The notes under the pieces were generated by a model. It ran no database searches, had not been told where the DNA came from, and saw only the letters and a list, made by a program, of their open reading frames with translations. This document shows, in pieces, positions 1 to 7,820 of a stretch of DNA of 13,135 bases (the stretch's first letter is position 1; the number at the start of each line of letters is the position of its first letter). Both the position numbers and the translations under genes were made by a program. The stretch comes from CAZOJJ01 sp964580105 (GTDB lineage: Bacteria; Bacteroidota; Rhodothermia; Rhodothermales; Rubricoccaceae): positions 1 through 13,135 of the forward strand of contig CAZOJJ010000071.1 of the NCBI GenBank assembly GCA_964580105.1, read 5' to 3'.

Positions 1-323
1 AGGGATACGGGATGAGCCAGTAGTCGCCCCAGTAGGCCGGAATGATCGCGAGCCCTGCGCCGACCTCCGGCTGGTACGAGCCCCGGCCACCGACGTACAC
101 GACCCCGAGCGGTATGGAGAGCGCCCGCGGGGTGCCGCTCAGGTCCACGGCGAACCCGAATCCCGCGCGCGCGAAACGGACCCCCCACGGTCCGCTCCGC
201 GACGACCGCGCCGCCCAACCAGCTCATTCCGCCCAGCTCAGCGGAGACGGCCGTGCTCCGCCCATCCTGGGCCTCGGCAGCAAAGGTGCCGAGCGAAAGC
301 AGAGCGAGCAGGGGACGCATCAT
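1..323 (-). CDS. Partial exported beta-strand-rich protein with apparent frameshift
   Basis: I do not recognise the family. The gene begins at tandem ATG codons (323 or 320) and its first residues form a signal peptide (MMRPLLALLSLGTFAAEA, then QD), so the product is probably exported. The start frame stays open to the window edge, but after about residue 45 it becomes an Arg-rich, protein-unlike string. The +1 frame over positions 1 to about 185 reads as alternating hydrophobic and glycine-rich segments (RAGFGFAVDLSG, PLGVVYVGG, EVGAGLAIIPAYWG) typical of an outer-membrane or surface beta protein. That frame has a TGA upstream near position 228 and no start of its own. The simplest reading is one gene with an extra base near the G6 tract (181-186) or the alternating GC run (164-173). 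It could be a true pseudogene or a sequencing error. The 3' end lies outside the window. Confidence 0.6.
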   Translation of the reverse strand, partial: MMRPLLALLSLGTFAAEAQDGRSTAVSAELGGMSWLGGAVVAERTVGGPFRARGIRVRRGPERHPAGALHTARGRVRRWPGLVPAGGRRRARDHSGLLGRLLAHPVS

Positions 324-341
324 CGGGCCGGAAGGTGGAGT

Positions 342-350
342 CCAACTATA
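342..350 (-). promoter_or_regulatory. Possible -10/-7 element of the exported-protein gene
   Basis: On the minus strand the 33-bp gap after aroC contains TATAGTTGG, an AT-rich island 19 to 27 nt before the ATG at 323. It resembles the TATnTTG motifs seen before other genes here. No convincing upstream (-33) element is visible. Confidence 0.25.
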
Positions 351-356
351 CGCACG

Positions 357-1562
357 TTATGCGCGATCCGCCTCGAACCGAGCCTGCAGCGCCTCGAACG
401 TGTCTCCGCCGTAGCGTTCCAGCACGGCCTCGGCCAGCACCCAGGCCACGGCCGCCTCGGCGACCGTCGAAGCGGCCGGGACGCTCGTCACGTCGCTGCG
501 CTCGTAGCGCGTCGGCCCGGCCTCGCCCGTCGCCAGGTCCACCGTGCCGAGAGGCCGGATGAGCGTTGGGATCGGCTTCATCACGCCGCGCACGACGACG
601 GGCATCCCGTTCGTCACGCCGCCCTCGACGCCGCCCGCATGGTTGCTCGCCCGCCCGAGTCCGCCCGCCTCGGTGGGCACGATGGGGTCGTGGACCTGCG
701 AGCCCGGCCGCTGCCCGCCTGCGAACCCGGCGCCGATCTCGACGGCCTTCTGGGCGGGGATCGAGAGGACGGCCTGCCCGAGCCGCCCGTCGAGGCGGCG
801 GTCCCAGTGGACGTACGACCCGAGGCCCGGCGGCACGCCCGTCGCCACGACCTCGTAGACGCCGCCGAGGGTGTCGCCCGCCTCCTTGGCGGCCTGGATG
901 TGTGCGACGGCCTCGGCCGTGAGGCCGGCGTCGAGCATCCGCACGGCGCTCGCGTCGGCGGCTTCGTAGAGGGCGCGGGCGCCGCCTGCCTCCAGCAGCC
1001 GGTCGCGCGCGCCGATCCAGGCGCCGTCGGGGTAGCCGACCTCGCCGAGGCGGAGGACGTGGCTGCCCACCTCGACGCCGAGGCGGCGCAGAAGTGCCCG
1101 CGCGATCGACTGGCACGCGACCCGCATGGCCGTCTCGCGCGCCGAGGCGCGCTCGATGACGGGGCGGAGGTCCGGCCCGCGCGGCGGCCGGTCGAAGCCG
1201 TACTTCTGCGCGCCCGCGAGGTCCGCGTGCCCCGGCCTCGGGCGCGTGACCGGCTCGACGCCCTCGCCCGCGCCCTCGACGGCCATCGTCTCGGGCCAGC
1301 CCGCGCGGTCCCGGTGGTGCGAGGCGTTCTCCAGCCACAGCGCGATGGGGCTGCCCATCGTGCGGCCGAACCGCACGCCGGAGAGGATGCGCACCCGGTC
1401 GGACTCGATCTTGGCGCGCCCGCCGCGCCCGACGCCGAGCCAGCGCCGCGCGAGGTGCGCGTCGAGGTCGGCCGCCGCGAGCGGCACGCCGGCCGGCATC
1501 CCCTCGACGATGCCGACGAGGGCCTCGCCGTGGGACTCGCCGGCGGTCAGGTATCGGATCAT
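357..1562 (-). CDS. aroC: Chorismate synthase
   Basis: This cytoplasmic enzyme converts 5-enolpyruvylshikimate-3-phosphate to chorismate using reduced FMN, the last step of the shared aromatic pathway. The 401-residue product matches the usual 360 to 400. Visible signatures are GESHG at residues 8-12 with the catalytic-type His11, the GVRFGRTMGSPIAL stretch near 62-75, RPGHAD around 109-114 with the second conserved His at 112, the SARET signature at 140-144, and RSDVTSVPAA starting at 355. The start at 1562 (MIRYLTAGESHG) is chosen because family members begin about here; the frame runs open another 45 codons upstream but that part is the IVP gene in another frame. Its ATG lies 4 bp after the IVP stop, so the two are probably co-transcribed. 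There is no Shine-Dalgarno sequence. Function is certain from the motifs. Confidence 0.97.
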   Translation of the reverse strand: MIRYLTAGESHGEALVGIVEGMPAGVPLAAADLDAHLARRWLGVGRGGRAKIESDRVRILSGVRFGRTMGSPIALWLENASHHRDRAGWPETMAVEGAGEGVEPVTRPRPGHADLAGAQKYGFDRPPRGPDLRPVIERASARETAMRVACQSIARALLRRLGVEVGSHVLRLGEVGYPDGAWIGARDRLLEAGGARALYEAADASAVRMLDAGLTAEAVAHIQAAKEAGDTLGGVYEVVATGVPPGLGSYVHWDRRLDGRLGQAVLSIPAQKAVEIGAGFAGGQRPGSQVHDPIVPTEAGGLGRASNHAGGVEGGVTNGMPVVVRGVMKPIPTLIRPLGTVDLATGEAGPTRYERSDVTSVPAASTVAEAAVAWVLAEAVLERYGGDTFEALQARFEADRA

Positions 1563-1566
1563 CGGA
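1553..1566. repeat. Left arm of imperfect inverted repeat flanking the IVP gene
   Basis: ATCGGATCATCGGA directly follows the IVP stop codon and covers the aroC start codon. Its reverse complement matches 1960-1973 at 12 of 14 positions. Confidence 0.35.
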
Positions 1567-1956
1567 TCATTGTGTGATCGGGGGATCTGATGGGCGCGGG
1601 CGGCTCGCCGTGCGGTACGACGCCGCAAAGAGGGCGACGAGTTGGTCGGCTTCGTCCCGTAGTACCGCAACGCGCTCGGCTTCCACCAGCCCTGCATCCG
1701 TCAGCAGTTCGAGCCAGAACACCGACTCGTCCGCCTCTTCGACCACGACACCCATCTTGGCGGCGAACTCCTTTCTGGAACGCGCCCGAACCGTAGCGCG
1801 GTAGTTCGCAGCTACCGACGTGGCAGAACGGAGGAGCTGGCGTCGGATGACGGCGGCCTCGTCCGTGCGGGGCAGCGTGCGGCACAGGCGGATGACACGA
1901 AGCGCAAACGACTTCGTCCGCGCTTTCAGGGCTTCCGTCTGGGCAGCGTCACCCAT
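1567..1956 (-). CDS. Four-helix-bundle protein, 23S rRNA-intervening-sequence (IVP) family
   Basis: The 129-residue product has the hallmarks of the S23/IVP four-helix-bundle family: FALRVIRLCRTLP near 17-29, QLLRSATSVAANYRA at 40-54 and EEADESVFWLELL at 73-85, with a disordered Pro/Arg tail. Founding members lie inside intervening sequences of 23S rRNA genes, for example in Leptospira; many others stand alone as here. The molecular function is not established, though nucleic-acid binding has been suggested for the family. It sits between htrA (35 bp upstream) and aroC (4 bp downstream). Four sample lines inside it average about 65% G+C against 73 to 82% in two sampled aroC lines, and its leader is purine-rich, unlike its neighbours. 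This hints at transfer. The start at 1956 gives the normal family N terminus. Confidence 0.88.
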   Translation of the reverse strand: MGDAAQTEALKARTKSFALRVIRLCRTLPRTDEAAVIRRQLLRSATSVAANYRATVRARSRKEFAAKMGVVVEEADESVFWLELLTDAGLVEAERVAVLRDEADQLVALFAASYRTASRPRPSDPPITQ

Positions 1957-1959
1957 CCG

Positions 1960-1973
1960 TCCGATCTTCCGAT
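1960..1973. repeat. Right arm of imperfect inverted repeat flanking the IVP gene
   Basis: TCCGATCTTCCGAT begins 3 bp upstream of the IVP start codon. It is the inverted counterpart of 1553-1566 with two mismatches. Similar TCCGAT words recur nearby (1985-1989), so chance similarity is possible. Confidence 0.35.
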
Positions 1974-1991
1974 GGCCCGCTCATCCGATCC

Positions 1992-3578
<1,587 letters not shown>

Positions 3579-3675
3579 GGGGAAGGACGGGGTGAACGGA
3601 TGGGAGGCGCGGACCGGAGGGGCAGGCTGCTTACCCCCGAACACGCCATCCCCTTCTCTCTCGGCGAGAAGGCGG

Positions 3676-3683
3676 CCAACATA
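3676..3683 (-). promoter_or_regulatory. Possible htrA -10/-7 element
   Basis: TATGTTGG on the minus strand fits five of the six fixed positions of the Bacteroidota -7 consensus TAnnTTTG. It lies about 98 nt before the htrA ATG, implying a leader of roughly 90 nt. No TTTG is found at the expected spacing upstream. Confidence 0.3.
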
Positions 3684-3738
3684 CGCACCCGGGGGCAGAG
3701 GCGTTTGTTTCGGGCGCAGCCCCGCCATTTTTCGCCGG

Positions 3739-3746
3739 TATCTTGC
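3739..3746 (+). promoter_or_regulatory. Possible glycosyltransferase promoter -10/-7 element
   Basis: TATCTTGC lies 20 to 27 nt before the ATG at 3766, just after a rare T-rich run (3728-3732). A nearly identical element occurs at the same distance from the methyltransferase gene at 6365. If it is used, the mRNA leader is very short. Confidence 0.35.
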
Positions 3747-3765
3747 GGCCGTCCGCGCCCCGCGT

Positions 3766-4959
3766 ATGCCCGCCCCCCCCGCCCTCACACCCGCCGCCTC
3801 GGCCCCGCCGACGCCGGACGGACGGCCGCACGTGCTCTTCGCCCTCGTGGGCGACGTGCGGCGCTCCTCGCGGGCGCTCCGGCAGCTCCGCGCCCTCCGC
3901 GCGGTGGATGCCTCCGTCGAGGTGCTCACCCTGGGGCCGCCGCCGCGCGGCCCCTTCCTGGCGGAGGGCCTCCCGCTCGGTCCGGGCCTCCGCGTGCGCG
4001 CCCTGGACCGCCCGCCCGGCCACGGGCCACGCTTCTTCTGGGGCGCCCACCGCCGCTTCCGCACCACCGCCGTCGCCACCCCCGCCGCCGTCTACCTCGC
4101 CAGCGACCTCTACACGCTTCCGGGCCTGGCCGACGCGGCCGAGCAGCACGGGGGGCGCGTCGTCTTCGACTCGCGCGAGCTCTACGCCCACCTCGACTCC
4201 TCGGCCGGGCGGCCGTGGGTGCGCGCCGTGTGGGGCGCCGTGGAGCGGCGGGCCATCCGCCGGGCCGACGTCGTGTTCACCGTCAACCGGAGCATCGCCG
4301 AGCGACTCGCGCGGACGTACGGCATCGCCCCGCCGACGGTCCTCCACAACGCCCCCGAGGCGCGGCCCGTCCCCGCTTCGGGCCGGCTGCGCGCCGCACT
4401 CGGCCTCGCGCCGGACCGGCCCATCGTGCTCTACCAGGGGCTGCTTCGCGAAGGACGCGGACTCCCACAACTGATCGCTGCGATGGAGGCCGTCCCGGAG
4501 GCCGTCCTCGCCGTCATCGGCGAAGGGCCGATGGAGGAGGCGCTGCGCCGCCAGGCCGCTCCGCTCGGCGACCGCGTGCGCTTCCTCGGTTTCATCCTGC
4601 CCGACGACCTCCCCGCCTACACCGCCGACGCCGACCTCGGCGCGCTCCTCATCGAGCCGCGTACGGAGAGCCTCCGGCTGGCGCTCCCCAACAAGCTCTT
4701 TGAGTACCTTAGCGCCGGGGTGCCCGTGCTCGCCAGCCCCGGTCCCGAGATGCGCCGCGTCGTCGAGACCTTCGACGTCGGCCTCGTCGCCGACCCCGAC
4801 GATCCCCACGCCCTCACCGCGGCCCTCCGCCGGGGCCTCACCGACGAACCCGCCCGTGCCCGGTGGCGCTCCCACGCGCCGCGCGCCCTCGCCGCCCACG
4901 CCTGGGAGCCCGACGCCGAGCGGTTCCAGCAGACGATCCTCGACCTCCTCCCGGCATGA
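3766..4959 (+). CDS. Glycosyltransferase, GT4-like (GT-B fold)
   Basis: This probably transfers a sugar from a nucleotide-sugar donor to an envelope or exopolysaccharide acceptor; donor and acceptor cannot be told from sequence. The 397-residue product has the two-domain GT-B layout. The N-terminal half contains VLFALVGDVRRSSR near 23-36, a LASDLYTLPG segment at 111-120 and the VFDSRELYAH motif at 133-142. The C-terminal half contains VLYQGLLREGRGLPQLI at 221-236, VIGEGPMEEALRR at 250-262 and the donor-binding segment PNKLFEYLSAGVPVLAS at 308-324. The start at 3766 follows the candidate promoter; codons further upstream in frame read into the opposite-strand htrA leader and look non-coding. 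The TGA overlaps the next gene's ATG by 4 bp (ATGA), implying translational coupling. No other polysaccharide genes are in view. Confidence 0.9.
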   Translation: MPAPPALTPAASAPPTPDGRPHVLFALVGDVRRSSRALRQLRALRAVDASVEVLTLGPPPRGPFLAEGLPLGPGLRVRALDRPPGHGPRFFWGAHRRFRTTAVATPAAVYLASDLYTLPGLADAAEQHGGRVVFDSRELYAHLDSSAGRPWVRAVWGAVERRAIRRADVVFTVNRSIAERLARTYGIAPPTVLHNAPEARPVPASGRLRAALGLAPDRPIVLYQGLLREGRGLPQLIAAMEAVPEAVLAVIGEGPMEEALRRQAAPLGDRVRFLGFILPDDLPAYTADADLGALLIEPRTESLRLALPNKLFEYLSAGVPVLASPGPEMRRVVETFDVGLVADPDDPHALTAALRRGLTDEPARARWRSHAPRALAAHAWEPDAERFQQTILDLLPA

Positions 4960-5507
4960 CCCGTTTCGCCGCCCTCGCCGCCCTCACCCTCGCCCTCGCC
5001 CCCTGCGCCGGCGCCCAGTCCGCCGCCGAATACCCGGACGACGCGCCGGACTGGCGCCCCTTCGGCGAGGCCGTCGCCCAGGCCGAGGCCGACGGGGACA
5101 TCCTCCTCATCCACGCCTACGCCGTCTGGTGCGGCTGGTGCCGCCGCCTCGACGCCGACACCTACACCGACGACGCCGTCCAGGCCTACCTCGACGAGCA
5201 CTACGAGGTCACCCGCCTCGACATCGAGAGCCCGGAGGAGGTGGACTTCTTCGGCGGGCCCGCCTCGATGCGCGAGCTGGCCGGCGCGCTCGGCCTCACC
5301 AGCACGCCCACCACCGTCTTCTTCACGGCCGAGGGCCGCTACATCAACCGCGCCCCCGGCTACTGGCCGCCCGACAAGTTCCTCCTCCTCCTCCAGTACA
5401 TCAAGGAGGGCGCGTACGACATGATGAGCTTCCCGGACTACGCCGAGATGATGGAGGCCCGGCGGGGCACGGCCACACCCACCCCGGCGCCGCAGAACGA
5501 GCGCTGA
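4956..5507 (+). CDS. Exported thioredoxin-fold protein with CGWC active site
   Basis: The 183-residue product has a signal peptide (hydrophobic core ALAALTLALAP, probable cleavage after AGA at residue 20) and a thioredoxin fold. AYAVWCGWCRRL places the redox pair at Cys59 and Cys62, and TSTPTTVFF supplies the cis-proline at 118. The long acidic stretch after the active site and the GYWPPDKFLLLLQYI segment (135-149) resemble the thioredoxin_7/SoxW-like group, which reduces or isomerises disulfides in periplasmic proteins. A Cys at 17 (LAPC) is a poor lipobox because Pro precedes it. The ATG overlaps the glycosyltransferase stop, so the start is firm and the genes are coupled. The stop lies 6 bp from the convergent methyltransferase gene. 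The partner protein is unknown. Confidence 0.9.
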   Translation: MTRFAALAALTLALAPCAGAQSAAEYPDDAPDWRPFGEAVAQAEADGDILLIHAYAVWCGWCRRLDADTYTDDAVQAYLDEHYEVTRLDIESPEEVDFFGGPASMRELAGALGLTSTPTTVFFTAEGRYINRAPGYWPPDKFLLLLQYIKEGAYDMMSFPDYAEMMEARRGTATPTPAPQNER

Positions 5508-5513
5508 GCGAGG

Positions 5514-6365
5514 CTACGCCGCCACGGCCTCCCGCTGCGCCGACTCCCAGCCGAGGAGGAGCCGCTTCCGCTCCGCGCCCCAGCAGTACGCCCCGAAGGC
5601 GCCCGTCTGCCGCAGCACACGGTGGCACGGAATCAGGACCCCCACCGGGTTCGCGCCCACCGCGCTCCCCACGGCCCGCGAGGCCGTCGGCTGGCCGAGG
5701 GCGTCCGCCAGCGCGCCGTAGGTCGTCGCCGCGCCGGGCGGGATGCGGAGGAGCGCCTCCCAGACGCGGACCTGGAAGTTGGTGCCCTGCACGCAGAGCG
5801 GGAGCGGATCGGACCCCGGCTCGAAGATGCGCCGGGCGACCGCCCCGGTGCCCGCCTCGTCGGCCACGAAGCGGGAGCGGGACCAGCGGGCGCGGAGGTC
5901 GGCCAGCGCCGCCTCGGGGCCTTCCTCGGCGGAGCCGCCGAGGAAGGCGAGGCCGCAGACCCCGCGCTCGGTCTCGCCGAGGAGGGCGTCGCCGAAGGGC
6001 GTGGCGTGGACGCCGTAGCGGACGGTGAGCCCTGCGCCCTCGCGCTTGTACTCGCCCGGCGTCATCGCCTCCAGACTGACGAGGAGGTCGTGGAGCCGCC
6101 CGGGGCCGGAGAGACCGGCGTCGTACGTGGCGTCGAGGACGGAGGCGCCTTCACGGAGGAGGGCCTTGGCGTGCTCGGCGGTGAGGTACTGGAGGAACCG
6201 CTTGGGACTCACGCCCGCCCAGCGCCGGAACAGCCGCTGGAGGTGTGACTCGCTGAGGCCGACGTGCGCGGCCACGTCGGCGAGCGAGGGCTGGGCGGCG
6301 CGGTGGGCGTCGAGGAAGCGGATGGCGGCGGCGACGCGGGTGTAGTCGGAGGAGAGGGTTTCCAT
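5514..6365 (-). CDS. AraC-type HTH / O6-methylguanine-DNA methyltransferase fusion (Ada-like)
   Basis: This suicide repair enzyme moves the alkyl group from O6-alkylguanine to its own cysteine and is fused to a DNA-binding domain. The 283-residue product starts with an AraC-type double helix-turn-helix (first around SLADVAAHVGLSESHLQRLF at 27-46, second around 77-107). The methyltransferase follows: a ribonuclease-H-like part (about 112-190), then TNFQVRVWEALLRIPPGAAT at 195-214, SRAVGSAVGANP at 229-240 and the PCHR active site at 246-249 with acceptor Cys247. The zinc-binding Ada domain that repairs phosphotriesters is absent, so methylphosphotriester-driven induction as in E. coli Ada is not expected. 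The start at 6365 gives a clean N terminus; the 39 upstream in-frame codons look non-coding. Often annotated ada or ogt. Confidence 0.95.
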   Translation of the reverse strand: METLSSDYTRVAAAIRFLDAHRAAQPSLADVAAHVGLSESHLQRLFRRWAGVSPKRFLQYLTAEHAKALLREGASVLDATYDAGLSGPGRLHDLLVSLEAMTPGEYKREGAGLTVRYGVHATPFGDALLGETERGVCGLAFLGGSAEEGPEAALADLRARWSRSRFVADEAGTGAVARRIFEPGSDPLPLCVQGTNFQVRVWEALLRIPPGAATTYGALADALGQPTASRAVGSAVGANPVGVLIPCHRVLRQTGAFGAYCWGAERKRLLLGWESAQREAVAA

Positions 6366-6486
6366 GCGAAAGCGGGGTTGTTTGCGGCAAGATGCCGACC
6401 GGCCCAGCCCCCCGCCACCCGTTTCTTGCGGCGGTCGTCCGGCGCCTTCCGGTCCTCGGCGGAGACGCAGCGCTGCCCCCACGAAC
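6366..6486. promoter_or_regulatory. Spacer upstream of the Ada-like gene
   Basis: This 121-bp gap follows the membrane-protein gene on the same strand. It holds one -10-like element close to the Ada-like start (6387-6394). No clear Ada box or coding sequence is visible. Confidence 0.4.
6387..6394 (-). promoter_or_regulatory. Possible -10/-7 element of the Ada-like gene
   Basis: CATCTTGC on the minus strand lies 22 to 29 nt before the ATG at 6365. It differs by one base from the element at 3739-3746, which sits at nearly the same distance from its own gene. Confidence 0.3.
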
Positions 6487-6861
6487 TCACGAGGCTGCCT
6501 TCGGCGTCACGAAGAGCAGCGCGCCGTAGAGCACCGCGCCGAGAAGGTACACGGCCGTCACGGCCCAGAACCCCCACCCCTCGCCGCCGTGCCTGACCAG
6601 CGTCAGCGCGCCGATCACGAAGTGCGCGAGGTTCGCCATCACCACCGGGCGGCCGTAGACCCCGCCCATCGGGTTCCGCCGCGTCATCCACGTCACCTCG
6701 CCGAGGCCGAGCAGCGCGGCGCCGAGGAGCGAGAAGGGCAGCGCCGCGCTCGCGCCGAACAGCGGGGCGATCTCGTCGGGCAGAAAGATCAGGGCGGCGC
6801 CCGCGCCGAGCAGCAGCACGGCGGTGACGGTGGCGAGGGCGGTCGTGAGGCGCGGGCTCAT
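6487..6861 (-). CDS. Small four-helix membrane protein, function unknown
   Basis: The 124-residue product has four predicted membrane helices, at about residues 8-28, 38-58, 73-92 and 98-118. The loop between helices 2 and 3 carries the conserved-looking motif NPMGGVYGRPVVMANLAHF. The helices contain few charges, the most notable being Glu and Asp near the end of helix 1 (PDEIAP) and Glu in EVTWM. I do not recognise a named family. The ATG at 6861 is preferred; a GTG at 6876 would add five residues. A strong hairpin (6899-6928) separates it from the L7/L12-like gene upstream, so it may be transcribed on its own or by read-through. Similarity to uncharacterised inner-membrane proteins is expected, but the role cannot be inferred. 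Confidence 0.78.
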   Translation of the reverse strand: MSPRLTTALATVTAVLLLGAGAALIFLPDEIAPLFGASAALPFSLLGAALLGLGEVTWMTRRNPMGGVYGRPVVMANLAHFVIGALTLVRHGGEGWGFWAVTAVYLLGAVLYGALLFVTPKAAS

Positions 6862-6898
6862 CGGGTTCAGGAGCACGAGGGGGGCTACCGACGAGCCC

Positions 6899-6928
6899 GC
6901 CCGCCTCGGGGTTGCAGCCGAGGCGGGC
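6899..6928 (-). terminator. Strong hairpin after the L7/L12-like gene
   Basis: GCCCGCCTCGG (6899-6909) pairs perfectly with CCGAGGCGGGC (6918-6928) around an 8-nt loop, giving an 11-bp G+C-rich stem in the 129-bp gap 6862-6990. On the minus strand it is not followed by a T run, so it is either a non-canonical terminator or an mRNA 3'-end stabiliser. Confidence 0.5.
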
Positions 6929-6990
6929 TCTCTCGCCGCCCTCCGGCTCCCGGAGCCAGGTCAGCTGCGACCTCGCCGATCCGTTGCCGG

Positions 6991-7803
6991 TCAACGTGGA
7001 AACGCGGCGCCGTCGATGTAGCCGCGCGCGCCGCAGTAGTACCGGCGGCACACGCCTTCCTCGTCGTGCAGCGTGATGGAATCCGCCGACGCGACCACAC
7101 GGAGGGCGCAAACCTGGAGGCCGTCGAAGAGGTCGAGGGTGTCCCGGAGAACGTAGGCGCCGTCTTCGCGAAGCGCGGTGCCCTCCATCGAGCAGAGGTG
7201 CGCGTTCGAGAACACGAGCGTGAACGACACGTCGAGACGGTCTCCGTCCTGACGGAGAGCGAGGGTGTCCTGCACCTCGACCGGCGTCCATTCGTCGGCG
7301 TCGAGCACGTGGACGGTGTGCGTGCGGGTGTAGCCGCCCGAGAGGTCGTCCGCCGGCGGAGCCACCATCGGCCCGGCGTGAACCGGCCCGGCCACGACCG
7401 GCGCGGGCGCGCAGCCCGCGGCGATGAGGAGGGCGAGGGCCATCCCGATCAGCATTACCAGAATGACCGCCGCGAGGACGAGGCCGCGCCGGGCTGCCGT
7501 CCGCGCGCCCGGGATGGCCTCGACGAGCTGAACCGCCTCCTTCAGGCCCAGCCCCGTCCGCTCCCGGACGAGCTTGACGGCCTCGACCTTCCGCCCGGCC
7601 CGTGCGAGCGCCCGCACGTCTTCGGGAAGGGCGATGGGGTCGTGCGGCTCCGGCTCCAGCGGGTCTTCGCCCCGGCTCAGCGCCTCCACCGCGTCCTTTG
7701 CCTCCTCCAGACCGACGCCCGTCTCCTCGCGGATGAGCCTGATCGCTTCGAGCTTCCGCCCCTGGCGGATCAGCTCGGCGATGCGATCGGGCAGCGAGTC
7801 CAT
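6991..7803 (-). CDS. Membrane protein with two L7/L12-like helical repeats and an extracytoplasmic Cys-rich domain
   Basis: The 270-residue product has three parts. First come two repeats 55 residues apart: RKLEAIRLIREETGVGLEEA from 16 and RKVEAVKLVRERTGLGLKEA from 71. Each matches the helix-turn-helix part of the ribosomal L7/L12 C-terminal domain (E. coli KVAVIKAVRGATGLGLKEA), without the surrounding beta strands. A hydrophobic segment at 107-130 follows, preceded by RR and ending in AAGC (Cys131). The outer domain (about 132-270) is beta-rich with Cys204, 232, 252 and 257 and a C-terminal RRYYCGARGYIDG motif. The repeats should face the cytoplasm. In L7/L12 this surface contacts translation factors; whether it does so here is unknown. 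The gene lies 53 bp downstream of prmC, and the gap holds two 18-bp repeats. The family of the outer domain is not recognised. Confidence 0.82.
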   Translation of the reverse strand: MDSLPDRIAELIRQGRKLEAIRLIREETGVGLEEAKDAVEALSRGEDPLEPEPHDPIALPEDVRALARAGRKVEAVKLVRERTGLGLKEAVQLVEAIPGARTAARRGLVLAAVILVMLIGMALALLIAAGCAPAPVVAGPVHAGPMVAPPADDLSGGYTRTHTVHVLDADEWTPVEVQDTLALRQDGDRLDVSFTLVFSNAHLCSMEGTALREDGAYVLRDTLDLFDGLQVCALRVVASADSITLHDEEGVCRRYYCGARGYIDGAAFPR

Positions 7804-7820
7804 GGGCGATGGGGTGGGGG

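Larger units (their letters stand above)
3579..3765. promoter_or_regulatory. Divergent intergenic region between htrA and the glycosyltransferase
   Basis: This 187-bp gap must hold the promoters of both divergent genes. Candidate -10-like elements are TATGTTGG on the minus strand (3676-3683) and TATCTTGC on the plus strand (3739-3746). A small perfect hairpin (CCTTCTC at 3652-3658 with GAGAAGG at 3666-3672) would lie in the htrA leader. No further coding sequence is evident. Confidence 0.5.

Noticed and set aside
42..1577. Long open frame on the plus strand opposite aroC
   Set aside because: It is antisense to a clearly identified chorismate synthase, is Arg/Ala/Pro-rich and shows no domain. 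Long antisense frames are expected in DNA of this G+C content.
1563..1697. 45-codon upstream extension of chorismate synthase
   Set aside because: It overlaps the IVP gene in another frame and lies before the canonical MIRYLTAGESHG start.
1553..1973. Insertion sequence
   Set aside because: The enclosed gene is a four-helix-bundle protein, not a transposase, and no target-site duplication is evident.
3652..3672. 7-bp hairpin in the htrA leader as a thermosensor or riboswitch
   Set aside because: The stem is short, G+C-rich like its surroundings and distant from the start codon; there is no support for a sensing function.
3579..4079. 167-codon N-terminal extension of HtrA
   Set aside because: It is Arg/Gly-rich, lies antisense to the glycosyltransferase and would bury the membrane anchor inside the protein.
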